Below are positions 18,501-27,917 of a stretch of 64,000 nt of DNA, in pieces. This DNA comes from Virgisporangium aurantiacum (GTDB lineage Bacteria > Actinomycetota > Actinomycetes > Mycobacteriales > Micromonosporaceae): positions 1-64,000 of the forward strand of contig NZ_BOPG01000048.1 of NCBI RefSeq assembly GCF_016863635.1, given 5' to 3'. The notes beneath the pieces were generated by a model. That model was given only the letters and a program-made list of their open reading frames with translations. It was not told where the DNA came from and did not search any database. Made by a program: the position numbers and the translations under genes. Numbering within the stretch: the stretch's first letter is position 1; each line of letters opens with the position of its first letter.

Positions 18501-18534
18501 GCGCGACCCCGAGCAAGGAGGCTCGGGGCCGCGC
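18501..18534 (-). terminator. Hairpin terminator downstream of the YceI gene
   Basis: GCGCG-CCCCGAGC and its complement form a 13-bp stem with one mismatch and a 6-nt loop (AAGGAG), 78 bp after the YceI stop. On the minus strand it is followed by TTTGTCATG. Confidence 0.75.
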
Positions 18535-18611
18535 CGCATGCCATATTTCCCACAGCCAGGTGGCTTGCGATCAGGCAGACATTCTGTAAGAACCAGGTGC
18601 CACAGGGTGAG

Positions 18612-19187
18612 TTACTGGCGGATCGCCTCGGCGCTGATGTGCACGGCGATCTTCTTGCTCACGAGCACGCCACCGGTCTCCAGCGCCTGGTTCCAGGTGA
18701 TGCCGAAGTCCTCGCGGTCGAAGTCGAAGGACGCCGAGAACGCCACGACCTCCTGGCCCCACGGCGACTTGGCCACGCCGTCGTACTCGACCTTGAGGTC
18801 GACCTCGCGGGTGACGCCACGGATCGTCAGGTCGCCCCGGAGCACGAACTCGGTGCCCGAGTGCTTGACCACGCTGGTGCTGCGGAAGTCCAGCGTCGGG
18901 TGGTTCTCGACGTCGAGGAAGTCGGCGCTGCGCAGGTGGTTGTCGCGGTCCGCGCTGTTGGTGTTGATGGTCTCCGCCGGGATGGAGGCGGTCACGCTGG
19001 ACTGCAGCGGGTCCTCGGCCACCACGATGGTGCCGGTAACGTTCGCGAACGTGCCGCGGACCTTGCTGACGACGAGGTGGCGGGCCACCGCGGCGACCTC
19101 GGAGTGGGACGCGTCGAGAGCAAAGGTGCCCGGCGTGGGAATGGTGACCCCGTCGAAGGTGCGGGTGTCCAGGGCTGGTGCGGTCAT
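18612..19187 (-). CDS. YceI family protein
   Basis: A 191-aa lipocalin-like beta-barrel protein of the YceI family, which binds polyisoprenoid or other lipids. Typical blocks are FALDASHSEVAAVARHLVVSKVRGTF, NPTLDF-type (NHPTLDFRST), LTIRGVTREV and DFGITWN. There is no signal peptide, so it is cytoplasmic in contrast to E. coli YceI. The start ATG 19187 has AGGAG at good spacing. It is divergent from a MarR regulator, an arrangement common in actinomycetes, and probably controlled by it. Confidence 0.92.
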   Translation of the reverse strand: MTAPALDTRTFDGVTIPTPGTFALDASHSEVAAVARHLVVSKVRGTFANVTGTIVVAEDPLQSSVTASIPAETINTNSADRDNHLRSADFLDVENHPTLDFRSTSVVKHSGTEFVLRGDLTIRGVTREVDLKVEYDGVAKSPWGQEVVAFSASFDFDREDFGITWNQALETGGVLVSKKIAVHISAEAIRQ

Positions 19188-19234
19188 CGCAGGTCTCCTG
19201 AAAGGATCAATTCGTTCTACCAACTTCTGCCTAC

Positions 19235-19273
19235 GCAACTATGCCTCAAAGTAGTTGCGCCGTCAAGTAGTTG
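19235..19273. promoter_or_regulatory. Candidate MarR operator in the YceI/MarR intergenic region
   Basis: GCAACTA (19235-19241) and TAGTTGC (19252-19258) form a perfect inverted repeat with a 10-bp spacer. A further TAGTTG occurs at 19268-19273, giving a direct repeat AAGTAGTTG spaced 16 bp. The block sits between the two divergent starts, where an autoregulatory MarR dimer would bind. Binding is inferred. Confidence 0.6.
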
Positions 19274-19296
19274 ACGAAGCAAGTATTCTTGTACCC

Positions 19297-19869
19297 GTGA
19301 CAGCGACACAAGTGGCAGGTGGGAACGCGGGCGACCGCTCGGCGGGTCCCCTCGACCCGGCCGGCGGGGCCGATCGCCCCGCCGCGAGCGGCGTCGAAGA
19401 ATCGATCTTCAGCGATCCGCGGATCACCGCGGTCGGACTGTTCACCGAGGCCTTCACCGGGCTCTCGGCCAAGTTCTCCGCCCAGTTCGCCGAGCACAAC
19501 CTGGCGATGGCGGAGTTCGAGGTACTGCTGCGGCTGAGCCGCTCACCCGGCGGCGAGTTGCGAATGAGCGACCTCGCGGCGCAGACCTCGCTCACCACCA
19601 GCGGCATCACCCGGCTGGTCGACCGGCTGGAGCGCTCGGGCCTGCTGTGCCGGCGGGCCTGCCCGTCCGACCGGCGCGGCCTGCTGGCCACGCTCACCGA
19701 GGCCGGTCGGCAGCGGATCGCCGAGGTGCTGCCCGGTCACATCGCGCTGATCGAGGAGTGGTTCAGCGGCCTGCTCGAGCCGGCCGAACTCGAGGCCATG
19801 CTGTCGGCGCTGCGCAAGGTCCGCGACGCGGTACGCCCGGGAGCGACCGCGGGCACCAACAAGGGCTAG
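19297..19869 (+). CDS. MarR family transcriptional regulator
   Basis: A 190-aa winged-helix regulator. The HTH region shows MAEFEVLLRLSRSPGGELRMSDLA, SLTTSGITRLVDRLERSGL and the wing RRACPSDRRGLLATLTEAG. A disordered 40-residue N-terminus is present if GTG 19297 is used. TATTCT ends 7 bp before this GTG, which suggests a leaderless message, and there is no Shine-Dalgarno. An in-frame TTG at 19255 is less likely because it lies in the operator. Its TAG stop shares the palindrome CTAG with the convergent acyl-CoA dehydrogenase stop. Confidence 0.9.
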   Translation: MTATQVAGGNAGDRSAGPLDPAGGADRPAASGVEESIFSDPRITAVGLFTEAFTGLSAKFSAQFAEHNLAMAEFEVLLRLSRSPGGELRMSDLAAQTSLTTSGITRLVDRLERSGLLCRRACPSDRRGLLATLTEAGRQRIAEVLPGHIALIEEWFSGLLEPAELEAMLSALRKVRDAVRPGATAGTNKG

Positions 19870-21005
19870 AGACCGAGATCCCGCGCGATCACCAGCCGCT
19901 GGATCTCGCTCGTTCCCTCGCCGATCTCCAGGATCTTGGCGTCGCGGTAGAAGCGCGCCACCGGGAACTCGTTCATGAACCCGTAGCCGCCGTGCACCTG
20001 GGTGGCCTCGCGGGCGTTGTCCATCGCCGTCTCGCTCGCGGTGAGCTTCGCGATCGCGGCCTGCCGCTTGAACGGCTCGCCGCGGAGCAGGCGTCCGGCC
20101 GCGTCGTGGTAGGCCAGCCGCGCGACGTGCGCCCGCGCCTCCATGTCGGCGATCTTGAATTGGACGGCCTGGAACTTGCTGATCGGGCCGCCGAACGCGT
20201 GCCGCTCCTTCGCGTACTTCACCGACTCGTCGACGCAGCCCTGCGCCAGGCCGACCGACAGCGCGGCGATCGCGATGCGGCCCTCGTCGAGGATGCGCAG
20301 GAACTGCGCGAAGCCGCGACCCCGCTCGCCGAGCAGGTTGGCGGCCGGCACGCGCACGCCGTCGAACGCCAGTTCATGGGTGTCGGACGCGCACCAGCCG
20401 ACCTTCGAGTAGCCGGGCAGCACGGTGAATCCCGGCGTACCCGAGGGCACGATGATCGTCGACAGTTCCTTCGAACCGTCGGGGTTCTCCCCCGTGACGG
20501 CGGTGACCGTCACCAACGACGTGATGTCGGTGCCGGAGTTCGTGATGAACGCCTTCGAACCGGTGATCACCCATTCGTCGCCGTCGAGCACCGCACGGGT
20601 CTGCGTGCCGCCGGCGTCGGAGCCGAATCCGGGCTCGGTGAGACCGAACGCGGCCAGCGCCTCGCCCCGGCACAGCGCCGGCAGCCAGCGCTCCTTCTGC
20701 TCGTCGGAGCCGAACCGGTAGATCGGCATCGCGCCCAGCGACACCGCGGCCTCCAGCGTGATCGCGACGCTGGAGTCGACCCGGGCCAACTCCTCGAGCG
20801 CGATGCACAGCGCGAAGTAGTCGCCGCCCTCGCCGCCGTGCCCGGTGGGGAACGGCAGGCCGAACAGGCCCATCTTGCCCATCTGGCGGATCAGGTCGTA
20901 CGGGAACGCGTGCCGCTCGTAGTAGTCGCCGATGACCGGCGCGACCACCTCGACGGCGAACTCCCGGACGGCCTGGCGGAGCGCTTCGTACTCGTCGTTG
21001 AGCAT
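19866..21005 (-). CDS. Acyl-CoA dehydrogenase
   Basis: A 379-aa FAD flavoenzyme that introduces the alpha-beta double bond into an acyl-CoA. The FAD/substrate motifs AFGLTEPGFGSDAGG and WVITGSKAFITN are present, and the catalytic base is Glu in IGEGTSEIQR (about residue 363). Placed directly after an acyl-CoA carboxylase beta subunit and near a biotin carboxylase and TetR, it fits leucine/isovaleryl-CoA or short branched acyl-CoA degradation. ATG 21005 has AAGGG upstream; ATG 21020 overlaps the previous stop (ATGA) and is nearly as plausible. Confidence 0.92.
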   Translation of the reverse strand: MLNDEYEALRQAVREFAVEVVAPVIGDYYERHAFPYDLIRQMGKMGLFGLPFPTGHGGEGGDYFALCIALEELARVDSSVAITLEAAVSLGAMPIYRFGSDEQKERWLPALCRGEALAAFGLTEPGFGSDAGGTQTRAVLDGDEWVITGSKAFITNSGTDITSLVTVTAVTGENPDGSKELSTIIVPSGTPGFTVLPGYSKVGWCASDTHELAFDGVRVPAANLLGERGRGFAQFLRILDEGRIAIAALSVGLAQGCVDESVKYAKERHAFGGPISKFQAVQFKIADMEARAHVARLAYHDAAGRLLRGEPFKRQAAIAKLTASETAMDNAREATQVHGGYGFMNEFPVARFYRDAKILEIGEGTSEIQRLVIARDLGL

Positions 21006-21016
21006 GGAGCAACCCT

Positions 21017-22540
21017 TCATACTGGGGTGACGCCGTGCCGGCGTCGCGAGAAATGACGGTCCTTGCCGGCGGCCGCCGCGAACCGGCGGACCAGTTCGCC
21101 GCGCAGCGCGTCGGCGTCGACGATGGTGTCGATCACGAGCTCGGAGGCCAGGCGCAGGATGTCGATGTCCTGCTCGTACTCGGCGCGCTTGGCGGCCACG
21201 AACGCGGCCCGCTCGTCTTCCGGAAGAGCGGCGATCTTGTTGGCGTAGACGGCGTTCACCGCCGCCTCGGCCCCCATCACGGCGATCTTCGCGGTGGGCA
21301 GCGCGATCGTGGCGTCGGGCTCGAAGCCCGGGCCGGCCATCGCGTACAGCCCGGCGCCGTACGCCTTGCGCACCACGACGCAGATCTTCGGGACGGTGGC
21401 CTCGCTGATCGCGCTGATCATCTTGGCGCCGTGGCGGATGATCCCCTGCTTCTCCACCGCGCTGCCCACCATGAACCCGGGCACGTCGGAAAGGAAAAGC
21501 AACGGGACGTTGAACGCGTCGCACAGCTGCACGAAACGCGTCGCCTTGTCGGCCGAGTCGACGAACAGCACGCCGCCCTTGAACAGCGAGTTGTTCGCGA
21601 CCACGCCCACAACGCGTCCATTCAGCCGCGCGAACCCGACGGTGAGTTCGCGCGCCCAGCGCGCGTGGATCTCGAAGAAGGTGCCGTCGTCGACCAGGCC
21701 GCGCACGAACTTGCGCATGTCGAAGGCCTGGCGTTCGTTCGCCGGGACGAGCGCGGCGAGATCCGTCACCGGCGCCTCGACGGCGGCCCCGACCGGCGGG
21801 TCCTCCCGGTAGTTGCCCGGCAGGTACGAGAGGTACCGCCGGATCGTCTCGATCGCCTCGTCTTCGGTCTTGCACAGGAAGTGCCCGACGCCCGACTGTT
21901 CACAGTGGACCTTCGCGCCACCCATCGCCTCGAGCGTGGTCTTCTCGCCGGTGACCATCTCGACCATCCGGTCGGACCCGAGGTACATGCTGGCGTTGCC
22001 GTCGACCATCGCGACGACGTCGCAGAACGCGGGAATGTAGGCGCCGCCCGCGGCGCTCGGCCCGAACAGCGCGCACGCCTGCGGGATGCTGCCCGACGCG
22101 CGCACCTGGTTCCAGAAGATCTTCCCGGCGCCGCGCCGACCGGGGAACAGGTCGACCTGGTCGGTGATGCGGGCACCCGCGGAGTCGACCAGGTAGACCA
22201 TCGGCATGCCGGTGGCGTAGGCGCGCTCGATGGTCCGGATGATCTTCTCGACCGTGCGGGCGCCCCAGGAGCCGGCCTTCACCGTGGAGTCGTTGGCCAT
22301 CAGGCACACCGGACGACCGTCGACGGTGGCCTGTCCGGTGATCACGCCGTCGGCGGGGAGGCCTTCGGCGAGCGCGTTGGCGTACATGCCGTCTTCGACG
22401 AAGGAGCCCTCGTCGACCAATCGGGCAACCCGGTCACGGGCGAACAACTTACCCTTGGCGGTGTTGGCGGCGTGGTACTTCTCCGCTCCACCGGCGGCGA
22501 TGCGCTTGCGTTCCTCCGCCAGCCCGGTGCTGTCGTCCAC
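21017..22540 (-). CDS. Acyl-CoA carboxylase beta subunit (carboxyltransferase)
   Basis: A 507-aa carboxyltransferase that moves CO2 from carboxybiotin to an acyl-CoA. The crotonase-fold halves are recognisable from VYLVDSAGARI, FGPSAAGGAYIPAFCD and FLSDVPGFMVG, and IRHGAKMI. Similarity to methylcrotonyl-CoA carboxylase-type subunits and the coupled acyl-CoA dehydrogenase favour a leucine-type catabolic role; propionyl-CoA carboxylase is the alternative. It starts at GTG 22540 behind GGGAGGGG. A TetR-type palindrome lies 29 bp upstream. Confidence 0.92.
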   Translation of the reverse strand: MDDSTGLAEERKRIAAGGAEKYHAANTAKGKLFARDRVARLVDEGSFVEDGMYANALAEGLPADGVITGQATVDGRPVCLMANDSTVKAGSWGARTVEKIIRTIERAYATGMPMVYLVDSAGARITDQVDLFPGRRGAGKIFWNQVRASGSIPQACALFGPSAAGGAYIPAFCDVVAMVDGNASMYLGSDRMVEMVTGEKTTLEAMGGAKVHCEQSGVGHFLCKTEDEAIETIRRYLSYLPGNYREDPPVGAAVEAPVTDLAALVPANERQAFDMRKFVRGLVDDGTFFEIHARWARELTVGFARLNGRVVGVVANNSLFKGGVLFVDSADKATRFVQLCDAFNVPLLFLSDVPGFMVGSAVEKQGIIRHGAKMISAISEATVPKICVVVRKAYGAGLYAMAGPGFEPDATIALPTAKIAVMGAEAAVNAVYANKIAALPEDERAAFVAAKRAEYEQDIDILRLASELVIDTIVDADALRGELVRRFAAAAGKDRHFSRRRHGVTPV

Positions 22541-22568
22541 TCCGCCCCTCCCGCTGCACCAAAGATCA

Positions 22569-22584
22569 CCTGAACGATCGTTCA
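22569..22584. promoter_or_regulatory. 16-bp perfect palindrome, candidate TetR operator
   Basis: CTGAACGATCGTTCAG is fully self-complementary and lies 29 bp upstream of the carboxyltransferase start. The AACGATCGTT core is the type bound by acyl-CoA-responsive TetR repressors, and a TetR gene lies 3.7 kb away beside the biotin carboxylase gene. The pairing of repressor and site is inferred. Confidence 0.7.
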
Positions 22585-22609
22585 GCCAACCTTAGCCGGG
22601 GGACGACGA

Positions 22610-22636
22610 AGGGGCCAGCGCCGGATGCGCTGGCCC
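22610..22636 (-). terminator. Hairpin terminator after the chaplin gene
   Basis: An 11-bp GC stem (GGGGCCAGCGC and complement) with a 5-nt loop lies 19 bp downstream of the chaplin stop. Confidence 0.85.
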
Positions 22637-22654
22637 CTGTCGTATTTCAGGTGT

Positions 22655-24394
22655 TTAGCAGTTGACGGCGGACGCCCCACCGACGCTGCGCGACTGAGCG
22701 AAGCCCAGCAGCGCGATCGAGTTGCCGCTGATGTCGACCGGCAGCTGCACGACACTCGAGAGCTGGTTGCCGTTCAGGAGACCGGCGTTGTACCCGGTCA
22801 CCATGTCGCCACCGCAGCTGCCGCCGTTGTTGCGGCCACGGTCCCAGTCGCGGTCCCGGCCACGGCCCCAGCCGCGGTCGTCATCGTCGTCGCCCGCGCC
22901 CATGCCGGACCCGTCGTACCCGCCGGCAGCCTGGCCGCCGCCGTAGCCCGCCGAGCTGCTGCCCGCGCCGTTGTGGCTGTGGCTGTTGCCCATGCCACGG
23001 CCGGCCCAGCTGCCCTCGTTGGTGTTCTTCTTGACCTTCTTGACCTTGTTGGCCTTGTTGGCCTTGTTGGCCTTGTGCGCACCCTTGTTGTCGGCCTTGA
23101 CCGGGTCGACCGACGACGGGCTGCCGCCGTAGTTCATGCCCGACGGTCCGCCGTAGTTTCCGGACGGGGTGGCGTCGTCGTCGTCCCAGTCACGGTCCCG
23201 GTCGCGGTCCCAGTCACGGTCCCGGTCACGGCCGCGGTCGAAGCCGCCGCCGCCGTTCACCGCGGCAGCGCCACCGACGCAGGCCGCGTCGGCGAAGCCC
23301 AGCACCGCGATCGAGTTGCCGCAGACGCTGATCGGCACCTGGACGACGTTGGAGATCTGGTTGCCGTTCAGGAGACCGGCGTTGAAGCCCGAGACCATGT
23401 CGCTCTCGGTGCTGCCGGCCGTGGCGCTCTCGGTGTTGACCGCGCCGGCCCCACCGATGCTGCGGGCGTTGGCGAAGCCGAACAGCGCGATCGCGTTGCC
23501 GCTGATGTCGATCGGAGCCTGGACGACGCTCTTGACCTGGTTGCCGTTCGCCAGGCCGGCGTTGTACCCGGTGACCATGCCGCCGCCACCGTTGGACAGC
23601 GCGCCGCCGCCGTTGCTGTGCTCGCGCCCGCCGCCCCACGGCCCACGGTTGTCGTTGCCCCGGCCGAAGCCGCGGTCGTCGTTCCAGTCACGGTCACGCC
23701 CGTGCCCACGTCCGTGCCCGCGGCCGTGTCCACGGCCCCAGTCGCGGTCGTCGTTGTCGTCCCAGCTGGCGCCGCGTCCGCCGCCGCCGCCGTAGCCGTC
23801 GTCGGCCGCGTCGGCGTCGCCGTACCCGCCGTTGCTCTGGCCGCCGCCGTAGCCACCGTTGCTCTGGCCGCCGCCGTAGCCACCGGCGCCCGAGCCCTGG
23901 CCGTCGTCGTCCCAGTCACGGTCACGGTCACGGTCACGGTCCCAGCCGCCACGGTCGAAGCCCGAGCCGCCGCCGCCGTTCACCGCGGCCGCGCCACCGA
24001 CGCACGCGGCGTTGGCGAAGCCGAGGACCGCGACCGAGTTGCCGCAGACGCTGACCGGAACCTGGACGACGTTGCTGACCTGGTTGCCGTTGAGGAGACC
24101 GCCGTTGAAGCCCGAGACCATGTCGGCCTCGGTCGTCGCGCTCTCGGTGGAGGCGCTCTCGGTGTTGACCGCGCCGGCGCCACCGATGCTCTGGGCGTTG
24201 GCGAAGCCGAGAACCGACACGGCGTTGCCGCTGATGTCGATCGGCATCTGCAGAACGCTGCTGAGCTGGTTGCCGGAGGCAACACCGGCGTTGGGGCCGC
24301 TCACCATGTCGGCCTGAGCCGCCGTCCCGCCGACAAGCAGGAACCCGGCGCCCAGCACACCGACGTTGAGGGACCTACGAACCCACGTCTTCAT
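22655..24394 (-). CDS. Multi-repeat chaplin protein
   Basis: A 579-aa secreted protein with a signal peptide (about 1-28) and five chaplin repeats of about 48 residues: about 30-77, 91-140, 272-320, 331-380 and 530-579. Each reads roughly M-V-[ST]-G-N-G-NQ-V-VP-GN-VLGFA-GGA-AVN. Repeats 1 and 3 lack Cys, repeats 2 and 4 carry two Cys (VCGN and AACVGG), and repeat 5 has only a terminal Cys. Linkers between them are Gly-rich with Arg/Asp/Trp runs (RDRDRDWDDD). Chaplins assemble into amyloid films that make aerial hyphae hydrophobic. The start has AAAGG upstream. Confidence 0.92.
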   Translation of the reverse strand: MKTWVRRSLNVGVLGAGFLLVGGTAAQADMVSGPNAGVASGNQLSSVLQMPIDISGNAVSVLGFANAQSIGGAGAVNTESASTESATTEADMVSGFNGGLLNGNQVSNVVQVPVSVCGNSVAVLGFANAACVGGAAAVNGGGGSGFDRGGWDRDRDRDRDWDDDGQGSGAGGYGGGQSNGGYGGGQSNGGYGDADAADDGYGGGGGRGASWDDNDDRDWGRGHGRGHGRGHGRDRDWNDDRGFGRGNDNRGPWGGGREHSNGGGALSNGGGGMVTGYNAGLANGNQVKSVVQAPIDISGNAIALFGFANARSIGGAGAVNTESATAGSTESDMVSGFNAGLLNGNQISNVVQVPISVCGNSIAVLGFADAACVGGAAAVNGGGGFDRGRDRDRDWDRDRDRDWDDDDATPSGNYGGPSGMNYGGSPSSVDPVKADNKGAHKANKANKANKVKKVKKNTNEGSWAGRGMGNSHSHNGAGSSSAGYGGGQAAGGYDGSGMGAGDDDDDRGWGRGRDRDWDRGRNNGGSCGGDMVTGYNAGLLNGNQLSSVVQLPVDISGNSIALLGFAQSRSVGGASAVNC

Positions 24395-24852
24395 AGTGTT
24401 GGTAGTGCCTTTCGGAGTCTGAGTTGAGATGAAGCGAGTCAGGTCGCTGATGGCGGGCGCAGCAACACCGAGACCGTCGTGGCATGACGGGTCGGCGAGC
24501 TCACGGCTAGCCAGGAAAGACAGGGGACCGGACGCGGCCGGATCGCCGCATCGGCAGATGTGGACCCGGGCGTCCCCGTGGCCGCCCCGATCGGACCTGC
24601 AACGTCTGGCCGACCGCCGCAGTCCTTAGTCGTCGCGCGTATCGGAACCGGGCAGACTGGCAGGAATACCCCGTCATGTCCACCCCCTCGGTTACCGGTT
24701 ACGCCGGTTTGGTCACTGACCGTACCGATATGGGGAACGAACCATCTGGCTTGGGGACACGCAACTCATGTAACCCAAAAGGGACATTTCGTGCACAGAC
24801 CGTTGCCCGGCGCCATCTGATCAACGCCGGGCGGGGGTCGGAGGAGACGCGG
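24395..24852. other. 458-bp intergenic region upstream of the chaplin gene
   Basis: No convincing gene is present; short open frames on both strands lack a Shine-Dalgarno and resemble shadows. It must hold the chaplin promoter and may hold developmental regulator sites. I see no clear sigma-70 type hexamer pair. Confidence 0.6.
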
Positions 24853-26205
<1,353 letters not shown>

Positions 26206-26227
26206 TCGGAGCCCTTCTATGGGAGCC

Positions 26228-26271
26228 TGTGGATAACACTGTGGACCTGAGTGCTAACCGGGTGTGGATAA
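26228..26271. promoter_or_regulatory. Cluster of DnaA boxes outside oriC
   Basis: Two perfect minus-strand TTATCCACA boxes (26228-26236 and 26263-26271) plus a near match (GGTCCACAG at 26239-26247) lie in 44 bp between the biotin carboxylase and TetR genes. They are about 31 kb from oriC. A role in DnaA-dependent regulation or DnaA titration is inference. Confidence 0.7.
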
Positions 26272-26275
26272 CCCG

Positions 26276-26935
26276 TCACGCAGGCTCTCCCGGTGTCTCC
26301 GCGCTTCCCTGCCGCTGAGCCTGCCCCTGCGGCTGGCCGGGCAGGACCGTGTGGTTGAGCGCCGCGAGCGTCGAGGTCCGTAGTAACGCAGCGCGACGAA
26401 TACGCTCCACACCGGTACCGATGAACGGGGTCGAGTTCATCAGGCCGAACGCCGCGTGGGCCAGGACCCGGGCCTCGTCCGTCGTCAGGTGCGGATGCAG
26501 CGCGTTGATCACCTCGACCCACACCTCGACGTAGAGCCGCTGCAACCGGCGGATCTTCCGCCGGGGCTCCTCCGGCAGCCGGTCGAGCTCGTGCAGGTGG
26601 AGGGCGATCACGGCCGGCTCGTCGAGCGCGAAGTCGACGTGGAACTCCACCAACTCCTCGATCGCGGCCTTCGGGTCGCCCGGATGCCGGTCGACGCACT
26701 CCCGGCCCCGGGTGAGCAGCCGGTCGCTCACCGGGATCAGGGCGGCGACCAGCATCGCGTCCTTGCCGGCAAAGTGGTGGTAGAGGGCGGGGCCGGTCAC
26801 ACCGGCGGCGGCGCCGATGTCGTCCATGGACACCCCGTGGTAGCCCCGCGAGGCGAACAGCACCACGGCGATCTGCAGAATCTCGTCTCTGCGGGACCTG
26901 GAGCGGCGCGCAGGAGTACCGGCGTCCACAGTCAT
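26276..26935 (-). CDS. TetR family transcriptional regulator
   Basis: A 219-aa repressor with an N-terminal TetR HTH (about 14-62: RDEILQIAVVLFASRGYHGVSMDDIGAAAGVTGPALYHHF) and a variable ligand-binding domain. The C-terminus is Gln/Gly-rich and disordered. Its place directly upstream of the biotin carboxylase gene suggests control of the acyl-CoA genes, with the palindrome at 22569 as a candidate site. Start ATG 26935 is used; GTG 26941 two codons earlier is possible, neither having a clear Shine-Dalgarno. Confidence 0.88.
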   Translation of the reverse strand: MTVDAGTPARRSRSRRDEILQIAVVLFASRGYHGVSMDDIGAAAGVTGPALYHHFAGKDAMLVAALIPVSDRLLTRGRECVDRHPGDPKAAIEELVEFHVDFALDEPAVIALHLHELDRLPEEPRRKIRRLQRLYVEVWVEVINALHPHLTTDEARVLAHAAFGLMNSTPFIGTGVERIRRAALLRTSTLAALNHTVLPGQPQGQAQRQGSAETPGEPA

Positions 26936-26969
26936 CGGCACAGCGTAGCGCCGGTGAAGCGACCGGCCC

Positions 26970-27917
26970 TCAGACCTCCTCGGGGAGGTTCAGCAGGTAA
27001 TCCATGACCTCGGAGTACTTCGCCGTCGCCACGGCGATGGTGCTGTCGGCCGCGCCGTAGTAGAGGCGAAGGTCGTCGGCCTCCTCGTCGTAGGCCAGCC
27101 CGGTGGGGAAGACCACGTTCGGCACGTCGCCGATCCGCTCGTACGAGGCGTCCGGGCCGAGCACCCAACTGGGCGTGCGGCGCAGCACCTTCGTCGGGTC
27201 CTCCAGGTCGAGCAGCATGATGCCGACGCGGTAGATCGAGGTCGCCACCATCTGCTTGACGCCGTGGTAGAAGCACAGCCAGCCGTGCGGCGTCTCGATC
27301 GGGGGCGGGCCCATGCCGATCCGGGTGGCGTCCCACCAGGGGCCGGTCCGGCTCTGCAGCACCGGTTCCGACGCCGTCCACGACCGGAGGTCGGCCGAGC
27401 GCGACAGCCAGACGTCGGCCCGGTGCGACGTCGCCGAGACCGGCCGGTGGAACAGCACGTACTGTCCGTTGATCTTGCGCGGCAGCAGCGACGCGTTCTT
27501 GTCCTCCGGCGGCATGATCACGCCGTACGGCTCGACCGACCTGAAGTCCTCGGTCACCGCGAGCGCCACACACGGGCCGCTCGGACCGTAGGCGGTATAG
27601 GTGATCGCGTACCCGCCGAGCTCCCGCAGCGGCGTGATGCGCGCGTCCTCCACACCCCAGCAGGTGGTCGGGTCGGCCGGGTCGTCGGCGATCAGGGGCT
27701 TGGGCTCGACCCGCCAGCCGGTGCGGCCGTTCTCGCTGCGCGCGACGGCGAGGTGCGAGATGCCGCGCCGGTCCTCGACCCGTGCCAGCAGCACGGTCTC
27801 GCCGTTGAGCAGCGCGGCGCCCGGGTTGAACACGCTGTTCATGGGATACGGGAAGTCGGCCGCGCTGAGCACGGGGTTTCCGGGATGGCGGTGGAACAGC
27901 TCGGCTTCCTCATGCAT
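26970..27917 (-). CDS. GH130 family glycoside phosphorylase/hydrolase
   Basis: A 315-aa five-bladed beta-propeller of family GH130, which phosphorolyses or hydrolyses beta-mannosides such as mannobiose. Family blocks are NPVLSAADFPYPMNSVFNPGA, RVEDRRGISHLAVARS, CWGVEDARIT, KNASLLPRKINGQYVLFHRP and LFYHG-type GWLCFYHGVKQ. Start ATG 27917 has AAGGA upstream. It overlaps the end of the glycosyltransferase fusion gene by 8 bp, so both are co-translated. Substrate cannot be read from sequence. Confidence 0.88.
   Translation of the reverse strand: MHEEAELFHRHPGNPVLSAADFPYPMNSVFNPGAALLNGETVLLARVEDRRGISHLAVARSENGRTGWRVEPKPLIADDPADPTTCWGVEDARITPLRELGGYAITYTAYGPSGPCVALAVTEDFRSVEPYGVIMPPEDKNASLLPRKINGQYVLFHRPVSATSHRADVWLSRSADLRSWTASEPVLQSRTGPWWDATRIGMGPPPIETPHGWLCFYHGVKQMVATSIYRVGIMLLDLEDPTKVLRRTPSWVLGPDASYERIGDVPNVVFPTGLAYDEEADDLRLYYGAADSTIAVATAKYSEVMDYLLNLPEEV

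Noticed and set aside
22625..24427. 600-codon Val/Ala-rich frame opposite the chaplin gene
   Set aside because: Complement of chaplin repeats; the chaplin strand has a signal peptide and family motifs.
24429..24629. 66-codon frame before the chaplin gene
   Set aside because: No Shine-Dalgarno, poor codon pattern and no similarity; judged non-coding leader DNA.
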